Notes under the pieces: generated by a model
What the model was told of the DNA's origin: nothing
The model's input: only the letters and a program-made list of their open reading frames with translations
Database searches by the model: none
Translations under genes and position numbers: made by a program
Assembly: GCA_900471525.1 (NCBI GenBank)
Contig: UCEZ01000026.1
Coordinates: 1 to 64,000, forward strand
Direction: 5' to 3'
Length of the DNA stretch: 64,000 nucleotides
Origin: Hyphomicrobiales bacterium
GTDB taxonomy: Bacteria; Pseudomonadota; Alphaproteobacteria; Rhizobiales; Rhizobiaceae
Part shown: positions 8,356-17,359 of the stretch, piece after piece
How the letters are laid out: every line of letters begins with the position of its first letter
Numbering within the stretch: the first letter of the stretch is position 1

Positions 8356-8380
8356 GTTTACATCAGGATATATCCTGCCA
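8356..8380 (-). repeat. T-DNA left border repeat
   Basis: This 25-bp element starts GTTTACATCAGG and ends ATATATCCTGCCA on the plus strand, with the canonical CCTGCCA nick-side end of Agrobacterium borders. It is a direct repeat of 6822-6846 (24/25). Given the orientation and the overdrive-like motif at the far end, this is the left border, where T-strand synthesis would terminate. It lies 108 bp before the LysR copy B start. Confidence 0.87.
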
Positions 8381-8487
8381 GTTCGGGGCGACGAAACAGG
8401 CATCACAAGCACGTTGACAAGGTGGGGGATACTGACACCTATTGGTGCCGTGTCCCAATTTGCGAAGCTTATTCTCCAGGCTATAGA

Positions 8488-9410
8488 ATGCGCCGTGCCA
8501 TCAATCTTCGTCAGGTCGAGATCTTCAAGGCGCTGATCGAGCACGGAACGGTCAGCCGGGACGCGGAGGTCATGTGGATATCTCAACCGGCCGCCAGCAA
8601 GCTTCTGATGCATCTGGAAAGCAATACTGGTCTCAAACTTTTTGACCGCCATAAAGGCCGTCTGGTGCCGACAGCACTGGGTCTGCGTCTATACGAAGAG
8701 ATCGATCGAATTTTTGTTGGATTGCACCAGATCGAGAGTGCAATCGAAACCGTAAGGCGTGAGAACCAGGGCCAACTCGCCGTGGGCGTGATTCCTGCGC
8801 TCGCCGGCGCCTTTATTCAGCGCACCACAATGGGTTTCCTGAAGCGCAATCCGAACGTCTACTGCTCCGACCGGCCGCTCGCATCCCAGTGGATCGTCGA
8901 GTCCATCCAGACCCGCAAGATTGATGTTGGGATTGTCAGTTCGCGGATAGACAATCCATACCTTGTTACCGAGCCTCTTCAGGAGCAGCCTCTCGTCTGT
9001 ATTATGCCGCTCGACCATGCACTCGCACAGCAGAAGGTCATCCGTCCAGAACACCTGAACCGCATGCCTTTCGTCTCGTTCAAGGTCGATTCCTATATAG
9101 GGCAGAAGGACTGCGTTCATGTTTGCAAAGTACAAAGTCAACGCCAATGTGGTCATGACCGCCGACGCGAGCCCGACCCTCCGCCAATTTGTCGCCGCGG
9201 GGTTGGGAATCTCCCTCGTGCATTCGCTTTTCATTGCGGGTATTGAAGACCGCGTCCGTCATACGACCATTCGAGCCGGCCACACCGAGCGACTTGCTGT
9301 TGTGCTATGCTCGGGATGCCCGCAATGCGCACCTCATCTCCGAAATTGTGAACGAGACGAAAGCAGTGGCTACACGTCTCGTGGAAGAGTTGACCGGCAA
9401 TTGGGCGTGA
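8488..9410 (+). pseudogene. LysR-family regulator, copy B, with two frameshifts
   Basis: ATG at 8488 starts INLRQVEIFKALIEHGTVSR and a helix-turn-helix with QPAASKLLMHLE, then an OccR/NocR-like effector domain. Two single-base gains relative to copy A break the frame, one near 9110 (after the IGQK motif) and one near 9255. The remaining two segments continue in the other frames to the TGA at 9408-9410. It therefore encodes only a truncated protein of about 210 residues plus a scrambled tail. The first 630 bases look intact, so a DNA-binding fragment could still be made and might interfere with copy A. Confidence 0.82.
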
Positions 9411-9561
9411 GACCTCAAGGTGAAGCCCCTTAATTTAGTGCAGCAAAGGATGCTCGACAGGACAACTTCCAACCTTCATTGACCATAAGCAGCTTATTCT
9501 GTATGATTACCATCATTTCCATTCTTTATATTCCACTTTTCATATCATTTTGAGTATTATT

Positions 9562-11436
9562 ATGAGCAATCCATCCCCGAACTTCACACGTCTCCAGTAC
9601 CTTAGCGACACGCTCCGGCGACAGTTCCCTGGTTTTACCGACGAGAACGCTGACAGTAACCACAATGCCTTGGCAGACATATCAGGGAGAGGAGGCCAAC
9701 GACGGCTGGAGGAAGCCATCAGGAAAACCCTCACCAAGAGCATTCCCGAGCATCCAGCTTACAACGCCCAGGTCCTCTTTGCATTGAAGACCTTCCGCGC
9801 CAACAACGTCGCGTCGCTGGACCCGAAGAACAACGCTAACGATGCTGCACGCATCGGAGAAATCGTGACGGCCGTCCATAATAAGAGGCCCAAATTCAAG
9901 CAATTGACCGAGGATGCCGAAGGATACTCGCATTTTGGACCGCTGAGAGAAGACACCCTGCGCCTTCACACGCTGCTGAAAGGCTATAGTTCCATCAGAG
10001 GCGGAGACCTGCATACCTTCCCGAGCATCGAGACATTGGGACATCGGGGCGATGAAATGCGGCTGAAAAAATTCGATCCCGGTCCAGCCCCAGAGCGCAA
10101 GCGTGGACGACTCAATTTGCGCTCGGCCTGGGACGACCTGAAAGACCAGAGAGTCGATGCGCGGGGTCTGGCGGGGGAACACCTTGACGTGAATACCGAC
10201 GCGCTAGCCGACACTTTTGTTCCACCGGATATCTGGGTCGATGCACCGGTCGGCTGGACCGACAAGATGGCGTTGAGGAAGCAGCAGCTCAAGGAAATCC
10301 ACAAACACCTCAACACGCGTTGCCCTGAAGGCAGTTATTTCAACCGGACGCGCCAAGAAATCATCCATCAGGTTTGGTCAAACAGGCATTCGATAGACGC
10401 GTACAAAGAGGGTATAGAGCACGGTCGCAAAATGGATTGGGTCAGATCCGACGGTTCGGTGTGGGTTCAGCCTGAAATACAGTCCAAATTCAACCACGTG
10501 CTTGACGAGACCAGGCGCGTTTTGGCCGCCGCGAGCCGAAACCTTACCGCAACATATCCTGACCTACGGCAAATTGCGCCCCAGGATGCTGTTACAATCG
10601 ACCAGTTGATGCGCAATCATCAACGCATGGGCCTGAAAAGCGCGACAGAACGTTTGCCGCCAGGCGCGCCCCGAAGCGGAAACGGAACGGTGTCCCTCGA
10701 CACGCTCCCGCGCGACTATGTTCCCGAAGAGATAAAGCGTGCAGTGACGTATCGGGAGAATATGATCAGGGCAAGTCCGATTGCGCAGCAGTGGGCCAAA
10801 AGGTGCGAAGAAACAACAACCCAGCTCATCCCCTATGAAGGTCGGGAAACCCTGACAAAACGGATAGCTTTGCAGAAAACGGTCTTTGCAAACCGAGATT
10901 ACTTCATTGGTGAGGGTACTGATAACAGATTCTCAAGTCGCCACTCGCAATTCCAACAGCACTATTTGAGATTGCTGAAAACAAAACCCGATCTGCTCAA
11001 TCAACTCGCCAGGGAATTGGATAGTTTCGACCAGGCCTGGACCGGCAAGCTACGCACGCCCCCCGAAAGGCACGCGCCCGAGCCGGCTGTCCAGCCCGTC
11101 GGAAAGCTCCGCAAGCCGGCCACAGCCTTTCAAACCAAGGAACTGACATCCGCTGCGGCGGAGCCTGGTCAGCAGAAACTGCCGTTCAAGCACGCCAGAT
11201 CCCAGGGAGCAATCGAGCAAGGGGCGGTGGATGATGATACTGCCATGAACGGTACGGAACCGGCGGCCGGAACCGATGCCACCCAATCCCGCAAACGAAA
11301 ACGGGAGGACGGCCAAACCGCCTCAATGACAAGCCCCATAGCGTCAGCCGGCACGGCCGGATCAGGCGACGAGCAGCGCGCCAAGCGCTCACGTCCAGAT
11401 CGGGCGTCCGAACGTGAGCGCTCCCAGGTTCGTTAA
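9562..11436 (+). CDS. Candidate type IV secreted effector with nuclear localisation signals
   Basis: This is a 624-residue hydrophilic protein from the ATG at 9562; a TTG four codons upstream is a less likely start. I recognise no enzymatic family. The last 100 residues are disordered and contain RKRKRE (about residue 576) and AKRSRPDR, both nuclear-localisation-like, and the end reads RPDRASERERSQVR. That arginine spacing fits the C-terminal export signal of VirF, VirE2 and VirE3. It stands alone between the LysR copy and virC2 and is read towards virC. Position, tail and NLS suggest a protein exported to the recipient and targeted to its nucleus; its activity there is unknown. Confidence 0.65.
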   Translation: MSNPSPNFTRLQYLSDTLRRQFPGFTDENADSNHNALADISGRGGQRRLEEAIRKTLTKSIPEHPAYNAQVLFALKTFRANNVASLDPKNNANDAARIGEIVTAVHNKRPKFKQLTEDAEGYSHFGPLREDTLRLHTLLKGYSSIRGGDLHTFPSIETLGHRGDEMRLKKFDPGPAPERKRGRLNLRSAWDDLKDQRVDARGLAGEHLDVNTDALADTFVPPDIWVDAPVGWTDKMALRKQQLKEIHKHLNTRCPEGSYFNRTRQEIIHQVWSNRHSIDAYKEGIEHGRKMDWVRSDGSVWVQPEIQSKFNHVLDETRRVLAAASRNLTATYPDLRQIAPQDAVTIDQLMRNHQRMGLKSATERLPPGAPRSGNGTVSLDTLPRDYVPEEIKRAVTYRENMIRASPIAQQWAKRCEETTTQLIPYEGRETLTKRIALQKTVFANRDYFIGEGTDNRFSSRHSQFQQHYLRLLKTKPDLLNQLARELDSFDQAWTGKLRTPPERHAPEPAVQPVGKLRKPATAFQTKELTSAAAEPGQQKLPFKHARSQGAIEQGAVDDDTAMNGTEPAAGTDATQSRKRKREDGQTASMTSPIASAGTAGSGDEQRAKRSRPDRASERERSQVR

Positions 11437-11470
11437 ACCCTTCCCACATCTCCCCGGATCGCGAGATCGC

Positions 11471-12088
11471 TCACTGCCTATGTTTCCTTTCCGCCGCAAA
11501 GAATGTGGCTAGTGCTGCACAGGCGAGCTTGCGGCCGAAGGCGCGGGTGCTTTCAAAGCCGAGCGGATCGAAATGCTTGCGCGCAAGATCAACGACCCGC
11601 ACCGGTATCATGCGGGATGTCTGGACAATCGTTATCAGGCCAGCGGGTTCGCCAGCTGGATAGTTAGCAGGCGCCGTTGCATGCGACCCGTTTTCAAGCC
11701 GGATTTCATAACCGTCGAGGGCCCGGCGGAGGATCATCTGTAAGGCCTTGGCAGCCGGATACTGGCGATTCAATGCGTCGAAACTCGGCGACACACCAGT
11801 TGCCGGAAGCGGCGCCGACAAAAAAACCTGAACCTTCGGTTCAGCCGGCTCCAACTCCGGGAACACACCATCCGCCGGGATGCGCTTAACCACAGTCCGT
11901 GCGGGCACCGTCGGGACCTGAGCAGGTTCGGGTTGAGCCGCTTGCACCCCAATACCCAGCATGCCGGGCGTGCCGAGGTCTTCCTCCGCTGGGACCGAAG
12001 CTGATGGCGTTGAGGTCGGCTCATCCCACCGGCTTTTGGCCAGACGCTTCGCCTCCGTAACGGAGACGTTGGGCTTGCGGATGGCCAT
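11471..12088 (-). CDS. virC2: VirC2, T-DNA border/overdrive accessory protein
   Basis: It encodes 205 residues starting MAIRKPNVSVTEAKRLAKSR, matching the MGIRKPALSVGEARRLA start of Agrobacterium VirC2. The C-terminal half (VQVFLSAPLPATG, ALQMILRRALDGYE, TIVQTSRMIPV, HFDPLGFESTRAFGRKLA) follows the ribbon-helix-helix DNA-binding domain of that family. An upstream ATG exists at 12154, but the start at 12088 gives the family N-terminus. It follows virC1 by one base and is co-transcribed. VirC2 binds overdrive with VirC1 and raises the number of T-strands made. The N-terminal third is a variable Pro/Glu linker. Confidence 0.92.
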   Translation of the reverse strand: MAIRKPNVSVTEAKRLAKSRWDEPTSTPSASVPAEEDLGTPGMLGIGVQAAQPEPAQVPTVPARTVVKRIPADGVFPELEPAEPKVQVFLSAPLPATGVSPSFDALNRQYPAAKALQMILRRALDGYEIRLENGSHATAPANYPAGEPAGLITIVQTSRMIPVRVVDLARKHFDPLGFESTRAFGRKLACAALATFFAAERKHRQ

Positions 12089-12089
12089 G

Positions 12090-12785
12090 TTACGCCTCCA
12101 GCATCGCCGCCACGAATGCGCCGAGCGCCTCGATCTCCCCCAGCGCAGTCTCATAGTTGCGAACCATCAGCCGCATCGTTGGGTTGGCCTTCATGTTCGC
12201 AAGCGTTAGATGCAGCATGCCGCGTTTCTTCATCGCGGCAAAAGCATCGCGTTCATACATTGGCATGCTGAACTGGGGCAAGACGCTGAGCACGTCCGCC
12301 GCCGCCCGCTGCGAGGTGGTTGCCCGGCCGATCGGTACGCGTTGCTGCAGAACGGCCGTATGGGCATGCAGATTTTCCGCCACCAGCAGTTCGACGATGT
12401 AGCGGTAAGTCGCCAACGCTTCGTCTATATCGAGTGGCGTTAGCATGGTCGGCACCAGCAGGAACTCCGAACTGGCAATGATGGTGTTGTTCAGTTCGCT
12501 CGATCCACCATGGGTATCGGCCAGGGCATAATCGAAACCATTCGCTTCGGCCCGCAGATAAGCCTCCTCCAGCAGGGAAAGTTCATCGGCCACAAAAACC
12601 GCACACCTTTCGTCCCATGCGTCGCTTTCGACAGCGTTTTGCATCCAGGCGGTCAGCGGCCGATTTTCGTCGGCCTCAAACAGCGCAACAGTTTTCCCCT
12701 GCGCAGCGAATGCAGAACAAAGCCCCATGAGCGCCGTGGTCTTGCCTGCACCACCCTTAAAGGAACAACACGTAATAAGTTTCAT
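12090..12785 (-). CDS. virC1: VirC1, ParA-like ATPase for T-DNA processing
   Basis: It has 231 residues, the same length as Agrobacterium VirC1. It has a deviant Walker [19 protein letters not shown] (Lys10 and Lys15), and the family stretches [37 protein letters not shown] and [20 protein letters not shown]. VirC1 is a ParA/MinD-type ATPase that binds overdrive and gathers the relaxosome at the cell pole next to VirD4. It is the first gene of the virC1-virC2 pair and is divergent from virD1 across a 303-bp AT-rich intergenic region, the arrangement known in Ti plasmids. Confidence 0.95.
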   Translation of the reverse strand: MKLITCCSFKGGAGKTTALMGLCSAFAAQGKTVALFEADENRPLTAWMQNAVESDAWDERCAVFVADELSLLEEAYLRAEANGFDYALADTHGGSSELNNTIIASSEFLLVPTMLTPLDIDEALATYRYIVELLVAENLHAHTAVLQQRVPIGRATTSQRAAADVLSVLPQFSMPMYERDAFAAMKKRGMLHLTLANMKANPTMRLMVRNYETALGEIEALGAFVAAMLEA

Positions 12786-13088
12786 CTCAAATATCCCATA
12801 AAAAGCGTAAATCTATGTAAAAAACGTAAATATCTAATTGTAAATTCGTATTAATGTATGAATGTACACGTATTTGTCTCAGAGGCAACCTTTTTTAGGC
12901 AATTTTACACTCATTAACTGTCAATATGATTTTTAATTATTGCATTTAATAGAGAATGCCTTATGATCGCCGGTGTTTAATCTATTGATTTTTTGCGGCA
13001 TCGTCCGCGTCGATTGTTTTATTTTAACCGATTGGATGCGCCGGTAGCATACCGGGCTGTCCATATTTTGGATAAGGCATTTGGAATC
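12786..13088. promoter_or_regulatory. Divergent virC-virD promoter region
   Basis: This AT-rich 303-bp stretch separates divergent operons. It contains several GTAAA(T) repeats (about 12807, 12817, 12826, 12841) and TCTAATTGTAAA at 12833-12844, which matches the vir-box consensus TNCAATTGNAAY at 8 of 10 defined positions. In Ti plasmids this interval binds VirG and the repressor Ros; whether these elements are used here is inference. Confidence 0.5.
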
Positions 13089-13550
13089 ATGAGCGCAGGC
13101 GATATGGCTGACCTGCTGGGCGACGTGCCGGCTTTCAAGAGAAACGCCCCGAGGCACGTCAATCCCGATGGTTATAAAATTGTAAGCATCCGTCTTCGCC
13201 AGGCAGAGTTCGAGTCTTTCTCGGACCAGGCGCAATCGCTCGGCCTGACCCACAATCTCGCCATGCGCATTGCGGTACGACGGATCGCCGGCTTCCTGGA
13301 AGTCGACGCAGAAACGCGTCAACTGCTGCGGCAGGTCTCCAGCACTATCGGCGACATCTCGATCAATCTCAGCCGGCTAAGCCGCCTCGCCGAGCGGGAA
13401 GGCAACGTCGACATGCGAAAACTTGATGAGCAGCGAAGGGCGTTCGGCCGAGAATTCACGCTGCTTGATGACAGGCTGCAAACACTTCTGAACGTCTCCA
13501 AGCGCCGGATTGATGGCCGGACGATGCTGAAGGACGTGTCGTATCCGTAA
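13089..13550 (+). CDS. virD1: VirD1, relaxase accessory protein
   Basis: It has 153 residues from the ATG at 13089; the frame is open further upstream but only this start gives the usual VirD1 length of about 147. Family stretches are YKIVSIRLRQAEFESFSDQA, LGLTHNLAMRIAVRRIAGFL and the ending LLNVSKRRIDGR. VirD1 is a ribbon-helix-helix-type protein needed with VirD2 to melt and nick double-stranded border DNA. virD2 follows after 33 bp, so they are co-transcribed. Confidence 0.93.
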   Translation: MSAGDMADLLGDVPAFKRNAPRHVNPDGYKIVSIRLRQAEFESFSDQAQSLGLTHNLAMRIAVRRIAGFLEVDAETRQLLRQVSSTIGDISINLSRLSRLAEREGNVDMRKLDEQRRAFGREFTLLDDRLQTLLNVSKRRIDGRTMLKDVSYP

Positions 13551-13583
13551 GCCGGATACAGCTCGAATAAATAGGCAAAGAAC

Positions 13584-15467
13584 ATGGCAAGCCAGGAAGC
13601 GATGATAAAGAGGGTTCGCAAAGGGGGAACGTGCTCGGTCAAAGGACTGGCGCGGCAGTTGGGTTATCTCTCCCGTCAAGACGATCCGGCACGGCAGACG
13701 ATTCCGCTGGTCAACGCTCAGCGGCATCAGTTCAACCCCGGCACAGCCGATGCCGTGGATCCCAACGATGTCTGGGCCTTTGCACGTCGGGTATACGAAC
13801 GGTCAGGCCGCCTGCCACCCGATAGCCCCGACGGCGAGCTTGCCAACGATCTCACTATCCATTTTGTCATCAGCTTTCCCGAGGGCACGGATCTTGATGC
13901 TGCGGAACGGGCGGGACGCGACTGGGCAGAGAACGTATTCGGAAGTGGCTATCGGAACGATCAGGGCTTTCACGAAAGACACGACTACGTCACGGCGTTC
14001 CACAGGCACGAAAATGACAGCGCACATCCCCATATGCACGTCGTCGTCGACCGCTCCCCGCTCGGTGGCGGAAATTTGCTGACACTCCACCAAGGGCACC
14101 CACACTGGAGCTATGAAGCCATGCGGCTTGAAGCCGTTGAAGCAGCGGCTAACCATGGCATCGAATTGGTCGCCACGACCCGTGCCGACCGGAGCCTCAC
14201 CGACCGACCTATGACGGATATACAATGGCGACAGTTCCAGCGCCTGCTCATGGGTCGGCCAATCACGCTGGATGAAGCTCAGCGGCGCAGGGACGACGCG
14301 GAAACCATTCCCTATTTCGATCCGGACTTTGACGACATCGGTTTGGCGCCTAACGACGGCGACGAACCTGGTGGTCTTCACCCGGCCGATCTCCGGCGCG
14401 GTTGCACACCTATTCTCCTCCCGGAAGCAGATGATGACGACATGTCGTTGCTCGATCTTGACGATGACGACGATGACCGGCCTCCGAGTGATGATGACCG
14501 CGACGGCGGGAACAACCGGCCGCGCACACGAAGCCCTACGCCGTCTCCCAGTGGCTCGAGCGGTGACGAGGGGAATGACGATTTCGGCGCACCGGGCAGC
14601 GCGCCCTCGCAGTCTCAGCAGCACTCCGCCGGCAAGCGCAAACAAGCCGATCACCCGTCCGACGGTCCGTCAGGCCCGGCCGGAAAAAGACCACGGACCG
14701 AACCGGCAGATAGGGAAAACACCTCTGGCAGCTCTTCAACCAGCGATGAGGCCACAAGCAATCGGAGGGGAGCACAAGGCCCAGCAGGTTCATTCCTACC
14801 CTTGACCGCCGGAAACCAGCAAAGGCAGCAGGAGCACCTGCAGGCAGAACGGCAGAGCGGGAAACCGGCGCAGCACGGCACCGAGCAAAGCGGTGGCCGG
14901 AACACGGCCGCGGAGAGCGGCGATCAACCAAGCCCCGGGCAAAATAGCGCTGGAAAACGCCCACGCACCGACGACCAGGTAGACCCGGCAACTAAGCGGA
15001 TCCGTGTGGAACAGTCGAACGCCGGGCCCGCCAATAACGGCAGATCCGGGGAGGCATCTGGCAGTCAGCGAGGCCCCTCGCATACGGCGCAAAACCGCCC
15101 CGCTCAGAGCGGAGCTGAGGAGCAGTCGTCGCGCGATCCGGTTCAACAGCGCCGCCAGACTGCGCTCCGCCGCCGTCGCGCCGCGCTTGAAGCCCTGCAC
15201 GCCCACCGTGGCAACGCAGAGAATGTTGCCCGAGACGGCGCCCAAGCCTGGCATGAAGAAGACAGGCGCCTGTTGCGCGAAGCACGTCTGGCGCTGGTCG
15301 AGCAGCGGCGCGCGCATGCCGGCATAACAAATGTGGAGACACGCGCCCAAGCCGCAGCGTTGCGCAATGCGGGGCGCCCAGACGCCGCTCAGAACACTGG
15401 AAACCGGGCCACGGAACGGCCGCGCGGCCGACAAGCCAAAGGATCAGGCCCTGACCGTAGCCGTTGA
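13584..15467 (+). CDS. virD2: VirD2, border-specific relaxase and T-strand pilot
   Basis: This 627-residue MOB(Q/P)-type relaxase is larger than Agrobacterium VirD2 (about 424-447). The nicking Tyr is Tyr28 in GYLSRQ (Tyr29 in Agrobacterium). ELANDLTIHFVISFPEGT is followed by the metal-binding His cluster in FHRHENDSAHPHMHVVVDR (about 140-158). The C-terminal 380 residues are a disordered extension with an Asp-rich block, two clear bipartite nuclear localisation signals (KRKQ...KRPR near 350-370, KRPR...KRIR near 457-474) and an Arg-rich end, RATERPRGRQ...DRSR. VirD2 nicks the borders, stays attached to the 5' end and guides the strand through the channel and into the nucleus. The long tail is the unusual part. 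Confidence 0.93.
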   Translation: MASQEAMIKRVRKGGTCSVKGLARQLGYLSRQDDPARQTIPLVNAQRHQFNPGTADAVDPNDVWAFARRVYERSGRLPPDSPDGELANDLTIHFVISFPEGTDLDAAERAGRDWAENVFGSGYRNDQGFHERHDYVTAFHRHENDSAHPHMHVVVDRSPLGGGNLLTLHQGHPHWSYEAMRLEAVEAAANHGIELVATTRADRSLTDRPMTDIQWRQFQRLLMGRPITLDEAQRRRDDAETIPYFDPDFDDIGLAPNDGDEPGGLHPADLRRGCTPILLPEADDDDMSLLDLDDDDDDRPPSDDDRDGGNNRPRTRSPTPSPSGSSGDEGNDDFGAPGSAPSQSQQHSAGKRKQADHPSDGPSGPAGKRPRTEPADRENTSGSSSTSDEATSNRRGAQGPAGSFLPLTAGNQQRQQEHLQAERQSGKPAQHGTEQSGGRNTAAESGDQPSPGQNSAGKRPRTDDQVDPATKRIRVEQSNAGPANNGRSGEASGSQRGPSHTAQNRPAQSGAEEQSSRDPVQQRRQTALRRRRAALEALHAHRGNAENVARDGAQAWHEEDRRLLREARLALVEQRRAHAGITNVETRAQAAALRNAGRPDAAQNTGNRATERPRGRQAKGSGPDRSR

Positions 15468-15508
15468 GAGACATTACAGAACAGGGATCAACCAGAAAGG
15501 ATATTCCC

Positions 15509-15757
15509 ATGATCGTCAAAACCACACTTGATACAGCAGAACCAGCAGTATCAACCGATGCTGGGCCACCACAGGCCAGCACCGACGGCCTCCTGTCGGA
15601 ACGGTCAGGCTTGAAAGCTCTCCCAAACGCCGAGGACGGCCTTTTTCCCAACCCGGCGGAAGGCGGTGGAATCCCGTTCGAAGACGACGAAGCTCTTCTG
15701 GAGGAAGCACTCCTGGAAGAGGAAGGCGAGGACGAGGACGAGGACGAGGAACAGTAG
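15509..15757 (+). CDS. virE1: VirE1-like acidic secretion chaperone
   Basis: It has 82 residues from the ATG at 15509, preceded by AAAGGA; the longer frame from 15464 overlaps virD2 and is less likely. The N-terminus MIVKTTL resembles MVIIKLN of VirE1, and the C-terminus is strongly acidic with helical EALLEEALLEEEGEDEDED. VirE1 is a small acidic helical chaperone that keeps VirE2 from aggregating, and its gene precedes virE2. The same order holds here (56 bp gap). Sequence similarity is short, so the call rests mainly on size, charge and position. Confidence 0.6.
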   Translation: MIVKTTLDTAEPAVSTDAGPPQASTDGLLSERSGLKALPNAEDGLFPNPAEGGGIPFEDDEALLEEALLEEEGEDEDEDEEQ

Positions 15758-15813
15758 GACGAGCCACCTTTGGATTAAATCAGAACACCGAGATCACATT
15801 AGGAGTTTAAGTT

Positions 15814-17247
15814 ATGGTTGCAAAGCGAAGCTTGGTGGAGGCCTTCGGGAACCGTGTCGACGTCGACGAAGGCATTGCACTTGAAGACGATCTGGAACTG
15901 CTGGACGGATTGGGCGACGATGTACCCGACGTCAATCTGAATACCGACGACGTACTGGTGGCCAGAAAAATGTCGAACAACAGAGTACGATACTATACGC
16001 GCGAAGAGTTCAGCAAAAAATACGGTGACACGAAAAAACTGCGTGATCAGGTTTTGTTGATCAAGGGCCAGGACGGCATTCGCCGGACCCTACCGCAAGT
16101 TTACTATAGCGCCGCAATTCCTGACGGCACGTCCCCCAAAGATGCGCATGCCTTGCGCAGAGAGCATTTCATCTCGGAAATGAAGCGCCTGGATATGGAC
16201 TATATCCGGCCTGACTTCCCCAGAAAGACCTACCGCGCATTGAAGCCGAATGATCCGCAGGCACGATACGACACGCCCGGCGGAAAACGAACACGGCGGC
16301 ACATATACCAGAACGAGACCGTTGCCGGCGCTCAGCTTCCCGACGTGATGTACCGCCACAAAGGTCGGTTGATCGGCACCTATGCGACCCTCGATGCGAC
16401 GCTCAAAGGGAAGGACTTCAAAGACCTCAGAAAGATGCCGGGCTTCGAGATGAAATCGAGCAATCATTCCTTCGCCGCACCGGACAGCCTCGACAAACTC
16501 TACGGGCACGGTACGGCCGCAGGTCGCTATGATGGCTACCACAACCGGAGAACACGGCCCAACAAGAGCCTGCCGGAGGTGATCGTGAAGGTCGGCAATA
16601 AGTATGTTTCGGCAGATCTGATGCAGCAAAAAAAGTCAACGTCCAGCGCCGCGAGAGCACTGGGGGGAGACCCTCGGCATTTGAAGCGGCTTAAAGCGCT
16701 TGTGCTCAACGAGGCTGGCACCTCGTACATGCATCCAGCCACCCTCAAACGGCTTGATCCTGATCACTACAATAAAGTTGCGCAGGCTCACAAGCTGCCG
16801 GATGGATTTGCATCCATCAAAAGGGACTACAGGCTTGGCAGGATCATGCTGCAGGCTTCTCAGAATGTCTTCCGTTCCGGAAATGATCCGGAAATTCAAA
16901 CCTATCGTGGGGCCTTCAAGGAAGCCTACAGCGACACCCGCGTCTTCGTGCAGGGGAACAACAAGTACGACAAAGCGACCGGCATCATGGGTATGCTGCG
17001 CACGTACGAACGGGGAGACAAAACCATACCCCAGGCGGTCGCGAAAGATCTCGGGATCGATCCCAAAATGAGCACCCGTGACCGAAGAAAGCAGGACCAG
17101 CAGAAAAAATATGACATGGTGACGGATGCGGGCATCTCCGAAATTGACTCAAATGCAGGAGACGCTGCAGCGCAGAACCGCCGGACCATGGCAAAACAGA
17201 CCAGACCCCGCGACCGGGGATCGAATGCCAGCATGGATTTCGGTTAA
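15814..17247 (+). CDS. virE2: VirE2-like single-stranded DNA-binding effector
   Basis: It has 477 residues with AGGAG before the start. Several blocks align with VirE2 of Agrobacterium (about 533 residues): KRTRRHIYQNETVAGAQLPD against its RREIQKRYQHELQAGSLLPD; YVSADLMQQKKSTSSAARAL against the VSVEFLMQSAPNSPWAQAL region; MHPATLKRLDPDHYNKVAQ against its SPHRLEYSDPEHFTELMNR. VirE2 coats the T-strand in the recipient cytoplasm and helps nuclear entry. The C-terminal tail is rich in Arg (RRTMAKQTRPRDRG), consistent with export. Similarity is distant but collinear over most of the protein. Confidence 0.82.
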   Translation: MVAKRSLVEAFGNRVDVDEGIALEDDLELLDGLGDDVPDVNLNTDDVLVARKMSNNRVRYYTREEFSKKYGDTKKLRDQVLLIKGQDGIRRTLPQVYYSAAIPDGTSPKDAHALRREHFISEMKRLDMDYIRPDFPRKTYRALKPNDPQARYDTPGGKRTRRHIYQNETVAGAQLPDVMYRHKGRLIGTYATLDATLKGKDFKDLRKMPGFEMKSSNHSFAAPDSLDKLYGHGTAAGRYDGYHNRRTRPNKSLPEVIVKVGNKYVSADLMQQKKSTSSAARALGGDPRHLKRLKALVLNEAGTSYMHPATLKRLDPDHYNKVAQAHKLPDGFASIKRDYRLGRIMLQASQNVFRSGNDPEIQTYRGAFKEAYSDTRVFVQGNNKYDKATGIMGMLRTYERGDKTIPQAVAKDLGIDPKMSTRDRRKQDQQKKYDMVTDAGISEIDSNAGDAAAQNRRTMAKQTRPRDRGSNASMDFG

Positions 17248-17255
17248 CCGCACCC

Positions 17256-17280
17256 CCGGCCTGCTGTGGAAGCAGGCCGG
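17256..17280 (+). terminator. Strong stem-loop after virE2
   Basis: CCGGCCTGCT-gtgga-AGCAGGCCGG, a perfect 10-bp stem with a 5-nt loop, starts 9 bp after the virE2 stop. No T-run follows, so it is more likely an RNA-stability or partial-attenuation hairpin within the operon than a full terminator. Confidence 0.6.
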
Positions 17281-17359
17281 CCGCATGGTCTGACCGCGGC
17301 AGAGGCCTTTTCAAACCCTCGATACCCACCGTTCGGAAACCATTGACCAGGAGCAAATC

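Noticed and set aside
9434-11436. Assigning the 624-residue effector as VirF, VirD5 or VirE3
   Set aside because: Only the tail and NLS features are shared; no F-box or other family block was visible.
12993-13088. Longer VirD1 start
   Set aside because: The upstream 32 codons fall in the AT-rich divergent promoter and extend past the family N-terminus.
13803-15651. Long minus-strand ORFs opposite virD2
   Set aside because: They are shadows of the GC-rich virD2 frame with no domains.
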